Below, one piece after another: positions 8,810-17,411 of a DNA stretch of 64,000 nucleotides. Source of the stretch: Actinopolyspora lacussalsi subsp. righensis (lineage in GTDB: Bacteria > Actinomycetota > Actinomycetes > Mycobacteriales > Pseudonocardiaceae); contig NZ_FPAT01000002.1 of the NCBI RefSeq assembly GCF_900116555.1, positions 1 through 64,000 of the forward strand. The letters run 5' to 3'. The position numbers were made by a program, and so were the translations under genes. Under the pieces are notes generated by a model. It made no database searches and was not told the DNA's origin. It saw only the letters and a program-made list of their open reading frames with translations. The first letter of the stretch is position 1, and each line of letters starts with the position of its first letter.

Positions 8810-9756
8810 CGCGGATCTCCGTCGTCCTCGGAGTCCGAATCGGTCGGTTCCGCCTCGGGTGATGTCTCGTTGGTGCCGGAGTCCGTCGAGTCGGTCTCCG
8901 CCGTGTCGGGCTCCGGTGGAACCGCGGGAGCGGGCGGTTCGAACAGCGCGAGCTGCGCCGGGTCGGGTGAGAGCACCTCGGTGCCGAAGGTGTGGGGTTC
9001 GGTGATCGCGTCCTCACGCGGTGTTCGCGTCGTTTCGGCGTCGAATTCGACCGTGTTCGGTTCCTGGCCGGGCAGCAGAGCGGTTTCCGGTGCGGTTCCC
9101 CCGGCGCGGTGGGGTGTCTCCCCGTTCGGCCCGGGCAGTCTGATCACCGGGCCCGCCGCGAACCGGGGCGGGTCGGTGTTGCTGGCCAGCACCGTCGTTC
9201 CCGCGTCGGCGATCGCCTCCAGCGCCGCCCACACCCTGGTACGCGCTGCTTCGGGGAGCCCGAGTTCCACGTCGTCGACCAGCAGCCCGGCGGGCAGTGC
9301 CGCCATGCCGAGCGCGACGGCCAGCAGCAGCCGCTCGCCGGGATGCAGCGAGTCGATCACGGCTTCGGGTTCGGGGTCTATGCCGACCAGGTCGAACGCG
9401 TCCGAGATGTCGTCGTGGTCCACCTTGGTGGTGATGCGCCGCTCGCGTACGGCTTCCCGCACGCGCCAGCGCCCCTCCAGCTCGAACCCGGGGCGCAGCC
9501 GTGCCGGTGCGATCAGGGTGCGTGCGCGCTTCGCGCCCTTCGGCAGTGACCGCCCGTCCACCTCGATCGTGCCCGTTATCGGGCGGAGCCTGCCGGACAG
9601 CGTCAGCAGCAGTGCGGTTCTGCCGGTTCCGGACGGCCCCGTCACGGTGGCCAGCTCCCCGGGACGGATCTCGGCGTCGACATTGCTGAAGACCGGCCCC
9701 AGCGGTCCGCGCACGCTGATCCCGCGTGCGGTGATGGCCACCCCTGCGGTGCTCAT
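8806..9756 (-). CDS. ATP-binding cassette protein partnered with YhgE/Pip
   Basis: 316-residue ABC-type domain followed by an acidic, Glu/Asp/Ser/Thr-rich tail of about 80 residues. The motifs are degenerate. Walker A reads GPSGTGRT (residues 40-47) with arginine instead of lysine, the signature is LHPGE rather than LSGGQ, and Walker B is LLVDDVELG with DD instead of DE. AGGGGGGT precedes the ATG at 9756, so the upstream in-frame extension is rejected. Its overlap with the membrane gene shows they work together. ATP binding may be kept while hydrolysis is weak. Confidence 0.82.
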   Translation of the reverse strand: MSTAGVAITARGISVRGPLGPVFSNVDAEIRPGELATVTGPSGTGRTALLLTLSGRLRPITGTIEVDGRSLPKGAKRARTLIAPARLRPGFELEGRWRVREAVRERRITTKVDHDDISDAFDLVGIDPEPEAVIDSLHPGERLLLAVALGMAALPAGLLVDDVELGLPEAARTRVWAALEAIADAGTTVLASNTDPPRFAAGPVIRLPGPNGETPHRAGGTAPETALLPGQEPNTVEFDAETTRTPREDAITEPHTFGTEVLSPDPAQLALFEPPAPAVPPEPDTAETDSTDSGTNETSPEAEPTDSDSEDDGDPR

Positions 9757-9892
9757 CGACCCCCCTGGTGAACGGATCGGCTGCTGATCCAACGTGGACC
9801 CCAGCGCGATCCTCGGCAACTCGAGATCCGCCGGATCACGTCCGCGAACCCGTTGCCGGGGTGGTCGTCAGGTCCCGACGCCCCCGGGGCAC

Positions 9893-10564
9893 TTACCTCT
9901 CGGAGGGCTCGATCGTCCTTCTGGCCAGCAGGAATGCCTGCCGGGTGTCCTCGGGGAAGTCGCCGTTCTCGTCGGGTTCGCGCAGCAGCCGTGCTCGTGG
10001 GGCGAGTCCGGCCCGGCTCAGCAGTTCGGCGACGTGCTCCGGCCGCCGCCGGTGGAAGTCCAGCGAGACCTCGTGGCCGCCCGCCTCGGTACGGTGCTTG
10101 ATCCGGTCACCGACCTGGAAGGCGAGCTGGATGTACCCACCGGGCGCCAGCACGCGGTGGAACTCGGCGAACACCTCCGGCAGGTGCTCGTCCGGAACGT
10201 GGATGATCGAGTACCAGGCCACGATGCCGCCGAGCTCGCCGTCGTCGTGGCCCAGCGCCCGCATCGATCCCTCGGTGAATCGCAGCCCCGGGTGCGTCCG
10301 TCGTGCCGCGGCGATCATTCCCGGTGACAGATCCATGCCGGAGACGTTCAGGCCGTGATCGGCCAGGTAGGCGGTCACGCGTCCCGGGCCGCATCCCACG
10401 TCCAGCACCGGTCCGCCCGCGCCCCGCGCGAGCTCGGCGAAGCCGTCCAGCATCGCGCGGTCCAGCGGTTTGGCGGCCAGCTCGCCCCGGATCCACTCGG
10501 TGTAGGTATCGGCAGCCGCGTCGTAGGACCACCGGGTGCGATGCACGAAGTCGTGATCGGTCAT
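9893..10564 (-). CDS. Class I SAM-dependent methyltransferase (type 11)
   Basis: 223 residues from the ATG at 10564. The N-terminal MTDHDFVHRTRWSYDAAADTY is typical of this subfamily. Motif I is LDVGCGPGRVTAYL, motif II GMDLSPGMI, and a HVPDEHLPEVFAEFHRVLAPGG block follows. Motif I is fully conserved, so it should bind SAM; the acceptor is unknown. The gene ends 137 bp before the ABC pair on the same strand. No clear ribosome-binding site precedes the chosen start. Confidence 0.85.
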   Translation of the reverse strand: MTDHDFVHRTRWSYDAAADTYTEWIRGELAAKPLDRAMLDGFAELARGAGGPVLDVGCGPGRVTAYLADHGLNVSGMDLSPGMIAAARRTHPGLRFTEGSMRALGHDDGELGGIVAWYSIIHVPDEHLPEVFAEFHRVLAPGGYIQLAFQVGDRIKHRTEAGGHEVSLDFHRRRPEHVAELLSRAGLAPRARLLREPDENGDFPEDTRQAFLLARRTIEPSER

Positions 10565-10688
10565 GCCGGAATCGTAGTGGGCGAAGATCGGCGAGCGAGT
10601 CGTCCGAGCGATCGTGGCCGATCTCGGTTCGCGGGTGGCGAGGAGTCGTCCCACCATCGCCGGGGCCGCGCGACGACGCGCCGCGCCG

Positions 10689-11627
10689 TCATTCCTCGCC
10701 GGGCAGCCCGAACCTGCCGTCCTCGGTCTGTTCCAGCAGCCCGTCCACCAGCAGCGAGTCCAGCGCCCGATCGCGTTGGGCGGCGTCGTGCCACACCGCG
10801 TCCAGCTCGGGGCGTTGCACCGGTCCTTCCGAACGCCGCAGCACGTCCAGCAGCAGTCCGCGCACCTGGCGGTCGGTCCCGGCGAAGCGCTGCACCTTCT
10901 TCGGAGGTCCGGCGTAGGCGGGACGACCGGCGTGCTGCCAGGCGCAGTCCGCGACGATGGGGCAGATCTCGCAACCCGGCGACTTCACGGTGCACACGGT
11001 CTGTCCGAGTTCCATCAGTGCCGCCGACAGCCGTGCCGCGTCGCGGTCGTCCGAGGGGAGCAGCGCGTCGACATCGGCCAGATCCCGGTTGGGTGAGGGA
11101 TTGCCCGCGTCGCCCTCCCCGTGCACGGCGCGCGCGACGACCCTGCGCACGTTGGTGTCCACCACCGGGGCCCGCTTGCCGTAGGCGAAGGCGGCCACCG
11201 CGCGAGCGGTGTAGGTTCCCACGCCGGGCAGCGCCAGCAGGGTGTCCACATCGGAGGGGACGGTGTCGTCGTGTTCCGATGCGATGGCGCTCGCGGCCTC
11301 GTGCAGCCGCATCGCGCGACGCGGATACCCGAGTTTGCCCCAGGCGCGCAGCACTTCGGCCTGGCTAGTCGCCGCGAGGTCGGAGGGCTTGGGCCAGCGC
11401 GCCATCCACTCCCGCCAGATCGGCATGACCCTGGCGACGGGGGTCTGTTGCAGCATGGTCTCGCTGACCAGCACGCCCCAGCCGTCGACCTCGGGGCCGC
11501 GCCACGGCAGGTCGCGGGCATCGGCGGCGAACCACTCGATCAGATCGTCGGTGTTGATCGTGCTGGTCCGTCCGGGTGCGGCGTTCTTCGCGACGGATTC
11601 GGCCGATCGCGCGTTCTGATTAGTCAT
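10689..11627 (-). CDS. mutY: A/G-specific adenine DNA glycosylase MutY
   Basis: 312 residues. The helix-hairpin-helix/GPD fold is clear: TMLQQTPVARV near the start, then LPGVGTYTARAVAAFAYG with the catalytic aspartate in APVVDTNVRRV. The 4Fe-4S loop C-x6-C-x2-C-x5-C is intact (CTVKSPGCEICPIVADC). It removes adenine mispaired with 8-oxoguanine. The C-terminal Nudix-like domain of E. coli MutY is reduced to a short region, as is common in actinobacteria. GAGGGGTC before the ATG at 11627 sets the start; a longer GTG-initiated frame is unlikely. Confidence 0.95.
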   Translation of the reverse strand: MTNQNARSAESVAKNAAPGRTSTINTDDLIEWFAADARDLPWRGPEVDGWGVLVSETMLQQTPVARVMPIWREWMARWPKPSDLAATSQAEVLRAWGKLGYPRRAMRLHEAASAIASEHDDTVPSDVDTLLALPGVGTYTARAVAAFAYGKRAPVVDTNVRRVVARAVHGEGDAGNPSPNRDLADVDALLPSDDRDAARLSAALMELGQTVCTVKSPGCEICPIVADCAWQHAGRPAYAGPPKKVQRFAGTDRQVRGLLLDVLRRSEGPVQRPELDAVWHDAAQRDRALDSLLVDGLLEQTEDGRFGLPGEE

Positions 11628-11749
11628 GACCCCTCGATAGTGCCATGACTCGGATTCCCACCAACCACGCCTCGGCAGCGACAGATCCTCGGCATCGGCG
11701 CTGCCCGCCGCCGAATCGCCGTCGGCCACCGCACGGCGGTGGCGCCGTC

Positions 11750-11765
11750 GATTTCCCACGAAATC
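11750..11765. repeat. Diverged 16-bp palindrome copy
   Basis: GATTTCCCACGAAATC. The outer arms match the family and the four central bases differ. It lies 36 bp from the palindrome of composite copy B, giving a doublet as at 33219/33284. Confidence 0.6.
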
Positions 11766-11801
11766 GTCGGCCGCTAAGGCGACACGGCCCCTGCCGGCGT
11801 C

Positions 11802-11974
11802 GATTTCTCGCGAAATCGCCGCGCCGCTTCGACGTAGGGCGAACTCCGACCAACCCGGCAGCTGGCGCCGCCGCGGGTTCTCCGGTGCGGCTCTCGCGAG
11901 GAAGGCCCGACGTGGCGTAGGTGCCTACTCGATGTCGGGCCTCCCCGCAGCGAGAGCCGTGCCGGAGGTTCCGC
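11802..11974 (-). repeat. Composite hairpin repeat, copy B
   Basis: Inverted relative to copy A: the palindrome (11802-11817) comes first, then a spacer, then a hairpin from about 11872 to 11974. The hairpin has GGCTCTCG/CGAGAGCC, GGCCCGAC/GTCGGGCC and an apical GTAGG/CCTAC. It lies 41 bp 3' of the carbonic anhydrase gene and points in that gene's direction. Confidence 0.8.
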
Positions 11975-12015
11975 CAAGTGAGCACCCAGGCAACCCACTC
12001 CGGGCCTCTCCCGAT

Positions 12016-12513
12016 TCAGGAGGCGGTGTCGACTTCCTGCAGCTCGTCGGTGTCGATGTCGTGCACGAACGCGCGCACACTCGTGGTCTCGGTCAGGAAG
12101 GGGCTGTTGAGCACCCGCCGGACGGACTGGCGCAGGTCCCGCTCGGTGTCGGTGAAGGTCTCCACCGACCAGCTCGGCCGCTGCCCGGTCGCGTCCTCCA
12201 ACTCCTGCTTGAAGTCGGCCTCGGCGAACGTCCCCATGCCGCAGCGGGTGTGGTGCATCAGCATCACCTCGGTGGTGCCGAGCTTGCGCTGGCTCACCGA
12301 CAGCGAGCGGAGCACGTCGTCGGTGACGATCCCGCCCGCGTTGCGCAGTACGTGTGCCTCACCGGAGCTCAACCCCAGGGTGCGGACGGGGTCGATCCGG
12401 CAGTCCATACAGGTGACCACCGCGGTGCGCAGCTCGGGAGCTCCGGGGACCTGGCCGTCCCACTTCTCCTCGTGCTTGCTGTTGCGTCGCAGCAGTTCGT
12501 CGGTCGCGGTCAT
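12016..12513 (-). CDS. Beta-class carbonic anhydrase
   Basis: 165-residue cytoplasmic zinc enzyme interconverting CO2 and bicarbonate. The metal and catalytic residues of the Rv1284-type enzyme fall at identical positions: Cys35, Asp37, Arg39, His88 and Cys91 (CMDCR and HHTRC). An extra cysteine replaces the usual alanine in CMDAR. GAGGAG precedes the ATG at 12513. The gene occupies the slot held in M. tuberculosis by canB (Rv3588c), but it looks more like the shorter CanA (Rv1284). Only 142 bp separate it from radA. Confidence 0.92.
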   Translation of the reverse strand: MTATDELLRRNSKHEEKWDGQVPGAPELRTAVVTCMDCRIDPVRTLGLSSGEAHVLRNAGGIVTDDVLRSLSVSQRKLGTTEVMLMHHTRCGMGTFAEADFKQELEDATGQRPSWSVETFTDTERDLRQSVRRVLNSPFLTETTSVRAFVHDIDTDELQEVDTAS

Positions 12514-12655
12514 CGGGCAGCTCCTCGAACCGGTAACACCGACCCCGGGCGGTCGGCTGTGCGGGAAGTTGTCGCCGCGTACACGCACACGGGCTCTCGC
12601 GGTCGAGCATACCCGCCGAGATCGTCCGTGTCCGCGAAGACCTCGATCGGGTCGG

Positions 12656-14026
12656 TCAGCTCCGCAGTGCCCGCAGCGCGCCACGCAGGTCGCCGACCTC
12701 GACGGCCTTGATCCCCGCGGGTGGTTGTCCGCTGTCCGGTGGCACCAGCGCGTACTCGAATCCGAGCCGAGCGGCCTCCGCGAGCCTGCGTCCCACCGCG
12801 TTGACCCGGCGCACCTCACCGGCGAGCCCGACCTCGCCCACCGCGATCGTGTTCGCGCGCGGCGGCACGTCCAGTTTCGCGGAGGCCACGGCCAACGCGA
12901 TGGCCAGGTCGATCGCGGGTTCGGTGATCTTCACGCCGCCGACCGTGGCGGCGTAGACGTCCTGGTCACCGGTCTTGATGTTGCCGCGTTTGTCGAGCAC
13001 CGCGAGCATCATCGACAACCGGGCCGAGTCCAGCCCGCTCACCGCCCTGCGCGGCATGTTCATCTGGGTGGGGCTGACCAGCGCCTGCACCTCGGCGAGC
13101 AGCGGACGTTTGCCCTCCACGACCACCGTCACGGCGGTACCCGGCACCAGGTTCTGCCGTCCGTTGACGAACAGTCCGGACGGGTCGGTCACCTCGGCGA
13201 TCCCGTCGTCGCCCTGTTCGAAGCAGCCGACCTCGTCGGCGGGGCCGAACCGGTTCTTGACCCCGCGCAGCATCCGCAGCGTGGAGTGCTCGTCCCCCTC
13301 GAACTGCAGCACCACGTCGACCAGGTGCTCCAGCACCCGCGGACCGGCCACCGCACCGTCCTTGGTGACGTGCCCCACGAGGATCACCGGCAGGCCGCGC
13401 TCCTTCGCCAGCGCCACAAGCGCGGTGGTCACTGCGCGCACCTGGGTGACTCCGCCGGGTGTGCCATCGGTCTCGCCGGACTGCACCGTCTGGATCGAGT
13501 CCACGATCAACAGTCCGGGGCGCAGTTGTTCCACGTGCCCGACGACGGCGGAGAGATCGCTCTCGGCTCCCAGGTAGAGCTCGTCGTGCAGCGAGTCGGT
13601 GCGTTCGGCGCGCAGCCTCACCTGGCCCGCCGACTCCTCCCCGGTGACGTACAACGAGCGGCCCCCGGAGCCGCCCGCCGCCCAGCGGTACGCGGTCTCC
13701 AGCAGGAGTGTGGACTTTCCCACACCGGGCTCGCCCGCGAGCAGGACCACGGCCCCCGGCACGATGCCGCCGCCGAGCACCCGGTCCAGTTCGGCGATCC
13801 CGGTGGGGACCGCGCGGGCGGACTCCAGATCCACCTCGGCGATGGGGCGGGCGGGGGAGCCGGGCTCGGCGCTGCCGACTTTGGACAGTGCGGCGGGCTG
13901 GACGGAGGCTTCCTCCAGCGTCCCCCAGTTCGCGCAGTCCGGGCACTGGCCGACCCACTTGGTAACCGTGCGGCCACACTCGGTGCACCGATAGCCGTTT
14001 CCGGCGCGCGCGTTCTTGGTAGCCAC
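12656..14026 (-). CDS. radA: DNA repair protein RadA (Sms)
   Basis: 456 residues in the standard three-part layout. The N-terminal zinc finger has Cys14, Cys17, Cys28 and Cys31. A RecA-like ATPase has Walker A GEPGVGKST and the RadA-specific KNRFG motif, and a Lon-protease-like C-terminal domain follows. It drives branch migration in recombinational repair. Translation starts at a GTG (14026) with a weak ribosome-binding site. A hairpin lies just upstream, at the end of the lpqE-like gene. The usual neighbour disA is missing. Confidence 0.96.
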   Translation of the reverse strand: MATKNARAGNGYRCTECGRTVTKWVGQCPDCANWGTLEEASVQPAALSKVGSAEPGSPARPIAEVDLESARAVPTGIAELDRVLGGGIVPGAVVLLAGEPGVGKSTLLLETAYRWAAGGSGGRSLYVTGEESAGQVRLRAERTDSLHDELYLGAESDLSAVVGHVEQLRPGLLIVDSIQTVQSGETDGTPGGVTQVRAVTTALVALAKERGLPVILVGHVTKDGAVAGPRVLEHLVDVVLQFEGDEHSTLRMLRGVKNRFGPADEVGCFEQGDDGIAEVTDPSGLFVNGRQNLVPGTAVTVVVEGKRPLLAEVQALVSPTQMNMPRRAVSGLDSARLSMMLAVLDKRGNIKTGDQDVYAATVGGVKITEPAIDLAIALAVASAKLDVPPRANTIAVGEVGLAGEVRRVNAVGRRLAEAARLGFEYALVPPDSGQPPAGIKAVEVGDLRGALRALRS

Positions 14027-14072
14027 GTGGGCAGACTAACCGGTGGTCACGACACGTTCGGGACGGCCCGCG

Positions 14073-14099
14073 CGACGCGCGGCAGTCCGCCGCGCGTCG
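14073..14099 (-). terminator. Hairpin after the lpqE-like gene
   Basis: Perfect 11-bp stem CGACGCGCGGC (14073-14083) / GCCGCGCGTCG (14089-14099) with a 5-base loop, 14 bp beyond the lipoprotein stop and before radA. No U tract. It could end the lipoprotein transcript or set its 3' end. Confidence 0.5.
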
Positions 14100-14112
14100 G
14101 GGACGTCGAGTC

Positions 14113-14922
14113 TCACGCGCCGGTGGACTGCCCGGTTTCGGCGTTCTGGTCGGAACCGCTCGAATCGCCGGAGGAGTTCTCGTCGCTCTGGTCGGAGTCG
14201 CCGGACTGCTCGGAGCCACTGGACTCGCCGGACCCGCTCGATTCGCCGGACCCGCTCGATTCGCCGGACCCGTGGGACTCACCGGATCCGCTCGACTCAC
14301 CGGAGTGACCCGACTCGTCGCCGGTGCCCGTGCCACCGCCACCGTGCGGGCTGCCGTACTCCGGCCTCGGCTCGGGGCTGGCGCCGATCGGGACCTGCAG
14401 GGTCACCGCGCCCGCGTTGGCGAAGGTGAACTCGACCGGAATCGTCACCCCCGGCCGGATGCCCTGGGTCAGCCCTTCGAGGGAGATTCGTACCGTCTCG
14501 CGCTGGTCGCCGCCGGTGGCCTCGGCAGCGGTGAGCTTGCTCGAATCCGCGGTGTCCGACACCGCGTAGAGCCTGGTTCCCGCGGGGATCCGCTGGGTTC
14601 CGCTGATCTCTGCCGACCGCGCGTAGCTACTGCTGACACCGACCAGCCTGTCCTGCTGCTCGCCACCGTTGATCAGAACGGTCTCGATCGGTGCGTTCGA
14701 CCCCTCCGGGTAGACCGCTTCCCCTTCCGGGTAGCTCAGGGTCGCGTCCCGAACGGCCATGGTCTTCGCGTCGGCGCTCGCACCGTAGATGGCGGCGACC
14801 TGCTGCGAGGTCTCGGCCTGCTGGCCGGTGGCGCAGCCGGAGAGCGCGGCGACGGCGCCCAGGCCGACGACCGCGGGTACCAACCGCTGGCGAACTGCCT
14901 TGCTGTGCTGTGGGCGGCTCAC
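14113..14922 (-). CDS. LpqE-like lipoprotein with Ser/Gly-rich repeat tail
   Basis: 269 residues. A signal peptide ends in a lipobox (LSGC, residues about 28-31), so the mature protein should be lipid-anchored outside the membrane. The folded part runs to about residue 185. It has PEGEAVYPEGSNAPIETVLING and a beta-rich stretch resembling the PCuAC-like fold assigned to LpqE. The last 75 or so residues are SGESSG repeats, probably a flexible linker. The GTG at 14922 is favoured: AGGAAGGA lies upstream and the signal peptide begins there. Position beside radA and carD matches Rv3584 in M. tuberculosis. Confidence 0.82.
   Translation of the reverse strand: MSRPQHSKAVRQRLVPAVVGLGAVAALSGCATGQQAETSQQVAAIYGASADAKTMAVRDATLSYPEGEAVYPEGSNAPIETVLINGGEQQDRLVGVSSSYARSAEISGTQRIPAGTRLYAVSDTADSSKLTAAEATGGDQRETVRISLEGLTQGIRPGVTIPVEFTFANAGAVTLQVPIGASPEPRPEYGSPHGGGGTGTGDESGHSGESSGSGESHGSGESSGSGESSGSGESSGSEQSGDSDQSDENSSGDSSGSDQNAETGQSTGA
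14221..14300. repeat. 18-bp tandem repeats inside the lpqE-like gene
   Basis: About four imperfect 18-bp units (GACTCGCCGGACCCGCTC type) encode the SGESSG tail. The unit length keeps frame, so copy-number change would only lengthen or shorten the linker. Confidence 0.7.
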
Positions 14923-15176
14923 GGATGCAGCGTCCTTCCTGCTTGCCGGACAACCGGGTATGAGCCTAAACCGTTGTCGTCGGCGATGTTGGTCGCACCC
15001 CGGCGGATGTGCCGTGGGTCCCGTTCGCGGGGCCGTTCCCGGGCACGGAAACCCTGCCTTGCGCACCGGGGAAGCCGCGCCGCATGCACGGGGGAAGCCG
15101 GGTTGTCAACCCCCTGATCGTCGTCTGACCTGCAACGAAGATGTCGAGCCCGTCGAAGTGGCGTTGCTGACCATGC

Positions 15177-15182
15177 TAGACT
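15177..15182 (+). promoter_or_regulatory. Candidate -10 box of carD
   Basis: TAGACT 28 bp before the carD ATG, in the right place for a short leader. No good -35 is visible, which is common in actinobacteria. Confidence 0.35.
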
Positions 15183-15209
15183 GGACACAGCGAAAGGGGC
15201 AGAGGACAC

Positions 15210-15698
15210 ATGGTTTTCAAGGTCGGAGAGACCGTCGTCTACCCGCGTCACGGCGCTGCGCTGATCGAGGCAGTCGAGACACGTGTAATCAAAGGCGAAG
15301 AAAAACAGTACCTCGTACTTCGGGTCGAAAAAGACAACCTCACCGTTCGTCTTCCCGCCGAGAACGCCGAGCACGTCGGGGTGCGAGACGTGGTCGGCCA
15401 GGAGGGTCTCGATCACGTTTTCGACGTGCTGCGTTCTGATCATACCGAGGAGCCCACCAACTGGTCGCGTCGGTACAAGGCGAACGTCGAGAAGCTCGCC
15501 TCCGGTGACGTGAACAAGGTGGCCGAAGTGGTACGTGATCTCTGGCGGCGCGAGCAGGATCGCGGGCTGTCCGCGGGCGAGAAGCGGATGCTGATGAAGG
15601 CCCGGCAGATCCTGGTCAGCGAGTTGGCGCTGGCGGAGGGCACCGACGAGGGCAAGGCCGAGAGTCTGCTGGACGAAGTCCTGGCGACGACGGTCTGA
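15210..15698 (+). CDS. carD: RNA polymerase-binding transcription factor CarD
   Basis: 162 residues, the length and nearly the sequence of mycobacterial CarD. The N-terminal Tudor-like domain that binds the RNA polymerase beta subunit runs from [15 protein letters not shown] to about residue 60. The C-terminal helical DNA-binding domain contains Trp85 ([14 protein letters not shown]), the residue that wedges into the upstream edge of the -10 region and stabilises the open complex. It is a global regulator of rRNA and housekeeping promoters. ispD follows after 16 bp, so readthrough is likely. Confidence 0.97.
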   Translation: MVFKVGETVVYPRHGAALIEAVETRVIKGEEKQYLVLRVEKDNLTVRLPAENAEHVGVRDVVGQEGLDHVFDVLRSDHTEEPTNWSRRYKANVEKLASGDVNKVAEVVRDLWRREQDRGLSAGEKRMLMKARQILVSELALAEGTDEGKAESLLDEVLATTV

Positions 15699-15714
15699 CG
15701 ACTATCCGAGCAGT

Positions 15715-16485
15715 GTGGACACCGTAGCGCTGGTTCCGGCCGCCGGGCGGGGTACCCGTCTCGGTGCCGGTGTTCCCAAAGCACTGGTTCGAGTTCTCGG
15801 GCATTCCCTGCTGTCGCGCGCGGTCCGTGGTCTGTTGGATTCGGGGAGTGTGGGGCACGTCGTAGTGGCCGCCGCACCGGATCAGCTCGACCCGATGGGC
15901 CGCGAGGTGCGAGACCTCGGTGAACGGGTGCACGTCGTTCCCGGTGGCGGTGAGCGCACCGACTCCGTTCGTGCGGCGTTACGTGCCGCGGACCGGTTGG
16001 TGCCTTCGGCGGAGGTCGTGCTGGTGCACGACGCCGCTCGTGCGTTCACTCCCGCGAGGGTGATCCGCGACGTGGTCGCCGCGGTCGAACGGGGCGCTCC
16101 TGCCGTGGTGCCGACGTTGTCCGTGGCGGACACGATCAAGCGGGTCGACGACGAGGGCGTGGTGGCCGAGACCGTGGACCGCTCGCGGCTCCGCACGGTG
16201 CAGACCCCGCAGGGCTTCACCGTCGACGTTCTCCGCGAGGCTTACGGGGCGGCCGGGGAGGTTGCCACCGACGACGCCGGTCTGGTGGAACGACTGGGGT
16301 ACCCGGTGGAAACGGTCGCCGGTCACACCAACGCCCTGAAAGTGACGACTTCCTTCGACCTGGCCGTGGCCGAGGCCGTGCTGGCCGCCGGGCCGGTCGA
16401 ACTGCCCGAATCCCGGGTGGACACTCTCGGTCGTTCGAACGACACGGGAAGTGACACTTCCGAAAGGTGCGGTGACGAGTCGTGA
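15715..16485 (+). CDS. ispD: 2-C-methyl-D-erythritol 4-phosphate cytidylyltransferase
   Basis: 256 residues. The CTP-binding loop [10 protein letters not shown] is at the N-terminus, followed by [10 protein letters not shown] and QTPQGF, the IspD signatures. It makes CDP-methylerythritol in the MEP isoprenoid pathway. The GTG start (15715) sits 16 bp after carD. The last codons overlap the GTG of ispF (GTGA), coupling the two steps. A short, poorly conserved C-terminal extension rich in Ser/Thr follows the catalytic domain. Confidence 0.95.
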   Translation: MDTVALVPAAGRGTRLGAGVPKALVRVLGHSLLSRAVRGLLDSGSVGHVVVAAAPDQLDPMGREVRDLGERVHVVPGGGERTDSVRAALRAADRLVPSAEVVLVHDAARAFTPARVIRDVVAAVERGAPAVVPTLSVADTIKRVDDEGVVAETVDRSRLRTVQTPQGFTVDVLREAYGAAGEVATDDAGLVERLGYPVETVAGHTNALKVTTSFDLAVAEAVLAAGPVELPESRVDTLGRSNDTGSDTSERCGDES

Positions 16486-16970
16486 GTGCCGAGCCGTCAC
16501 CGATCGGGCTACCCCGTATCGGTCAGGGTGTCGATGTTCACCCGATCGTGGCGGGCAGGCCGTGCTGGATGGCCGGACTTCACTGGCCGGACCGCGACGG
16601 CTGTTCCGGGCACTCCGACGGTGACGTCGCGAGCCACGCTCTCTGCGACGCGGTGCTGTCCGCGGCGGGGCTGGGGGATCTCGGTTCGGTGTTCGGCACC
16701 GGCGATCAGCGGTGGTCCGGGGCGCACGGCGTTGATTTCCTGGCGCACGTGCGTGGTCTGCTCGCCGGTGAGGGGCGCAGGCTCGGCAACGCCTCGGTGC
16801 AGGTGATCGGCAACGCCCCCCGGATAGGCGACCGCAGGGCGGAGGCCGGTGCCGTGCTCGGCGAGGCGCTCGGTGGCGAGGTCTCGGTTTCCGGAACCAC
16901 CACCGACGGGCTCGGACTCACCGGAAGAGGTGAAGGGATCGCCGCCATCGCCACCGCTTTGGTCTTCTGA
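16482..16970 (+). CDS. ispF: 2-C-methyl-D-erythritol 2,4-cyclodiphosphate synthase
   Basis: 162 residues. Expected zinc ligands are Asp18 and His20 (GQGVDVHPI) and His52 in [14 protein letters not shown]. The C-terminal [16 protein letters not shown] block completes the signature. It cyclises the CDP-ME 2-phosphate intermediate of the MEP pathway as a trimer. It overlaps ispD by four bases and is the last gene of carD-ispD-ispF. Confidence 0.96.
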   Translation: MSAEPSPIGLPRIGQGVDVHPIVAGRPCWMAGLHWPDRDGCSGHSDGDVASHALCDAVLSAAGLGDLGSVFGTGDQRWSGAHGVDFLAHVRGLLAGEGRRLGNASVQVIGNAPRIGDRRAEAGAVLGEALGGEVSVSGTTTDGLGLTGRGEGIAAIATALVF

Positions 16971-17005
16971 GCGGTCCCCTTGCGTAGCTGGTTGGGTAGC
17001 CGGCA

Positions 17006-17094
17006 CGTGAGTCGGCGCCTTGCGGCGTTGGGCCGGCTCTTGAGTAGCGACCTACGCGGCGAGCGGCCCGGCCTTGCAATGCATCCGACTCACG
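17006..17094. repeat. Hairpin repeat, unit E (no palindrome)
   Basis: Outer arms CGTGAGTCGG (17006-17015) and CCGACTCACG (17085-17094) are perfect complements. The inner arms GGGCCGGC/GGCCCGGCC pair imperfectly. The apex GTAGCGACCTAC is the exact reverse complement of the apex of copy C. The arm sequences differ from the other copies, but the plan is the same. Confidence 0.6.
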
Positions 17095-17159
17095 CACCGG
17101 GGACGCCCGCGCTGCGTCGCTCATGGTCGCTTCCCGACGGCAGCCCCCCGGGGGGCGTC

Positions 17160-17330
17160 AATTTCTCGCGAAATCGCCGGGCCATCGACGCAGGCCGCAC
17201 TCCGACCACCCTCGCAGTCGGCACCGCCGCGGGTTCTCCGGTGCGGCTCTCGCGAGGACGCCGGAGACGTTGTGTAGGTCGCTACCCGATGTCGCCGGAC
17301 CCGCAGCGAGAGCCGTGCCAGAGGTTCCGC
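17160..17330 (-). repeat. Composite hairpin repeat, copy C
   Basis: Palindrome at 17160-17175, spacer, then a hairpin 17229-17330 with GGCTCTCG (17245-17252) / CGAGAGCC (17307-17314) and apex GTAGGTCGCTAC. The middle stem differs from the other copies on both sides (GCCGGAGAC against GTCGCCGG) yet can still pair in part. Confidence 0.8.
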
Positions 17331-17411
17331 CAACCACACCGCCAGGCAACCCGAGCCGCCGACCGAACGAAAGTGGTGATGTTCACCGCATCGGCGGGAC
17401 GATGAGGTGGT

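Noticed and set aside
11921-14308. 795-residue plus-strand frame
   Set aside because: Antisense to the carbonic anhydrase, radA and the lipoprotein tail.
14160-14310. CRISPR-like short repeats
   Set aside because: Units are tandem without spacers, keep frame and encode the SGESSG tail of a lipoprotein.
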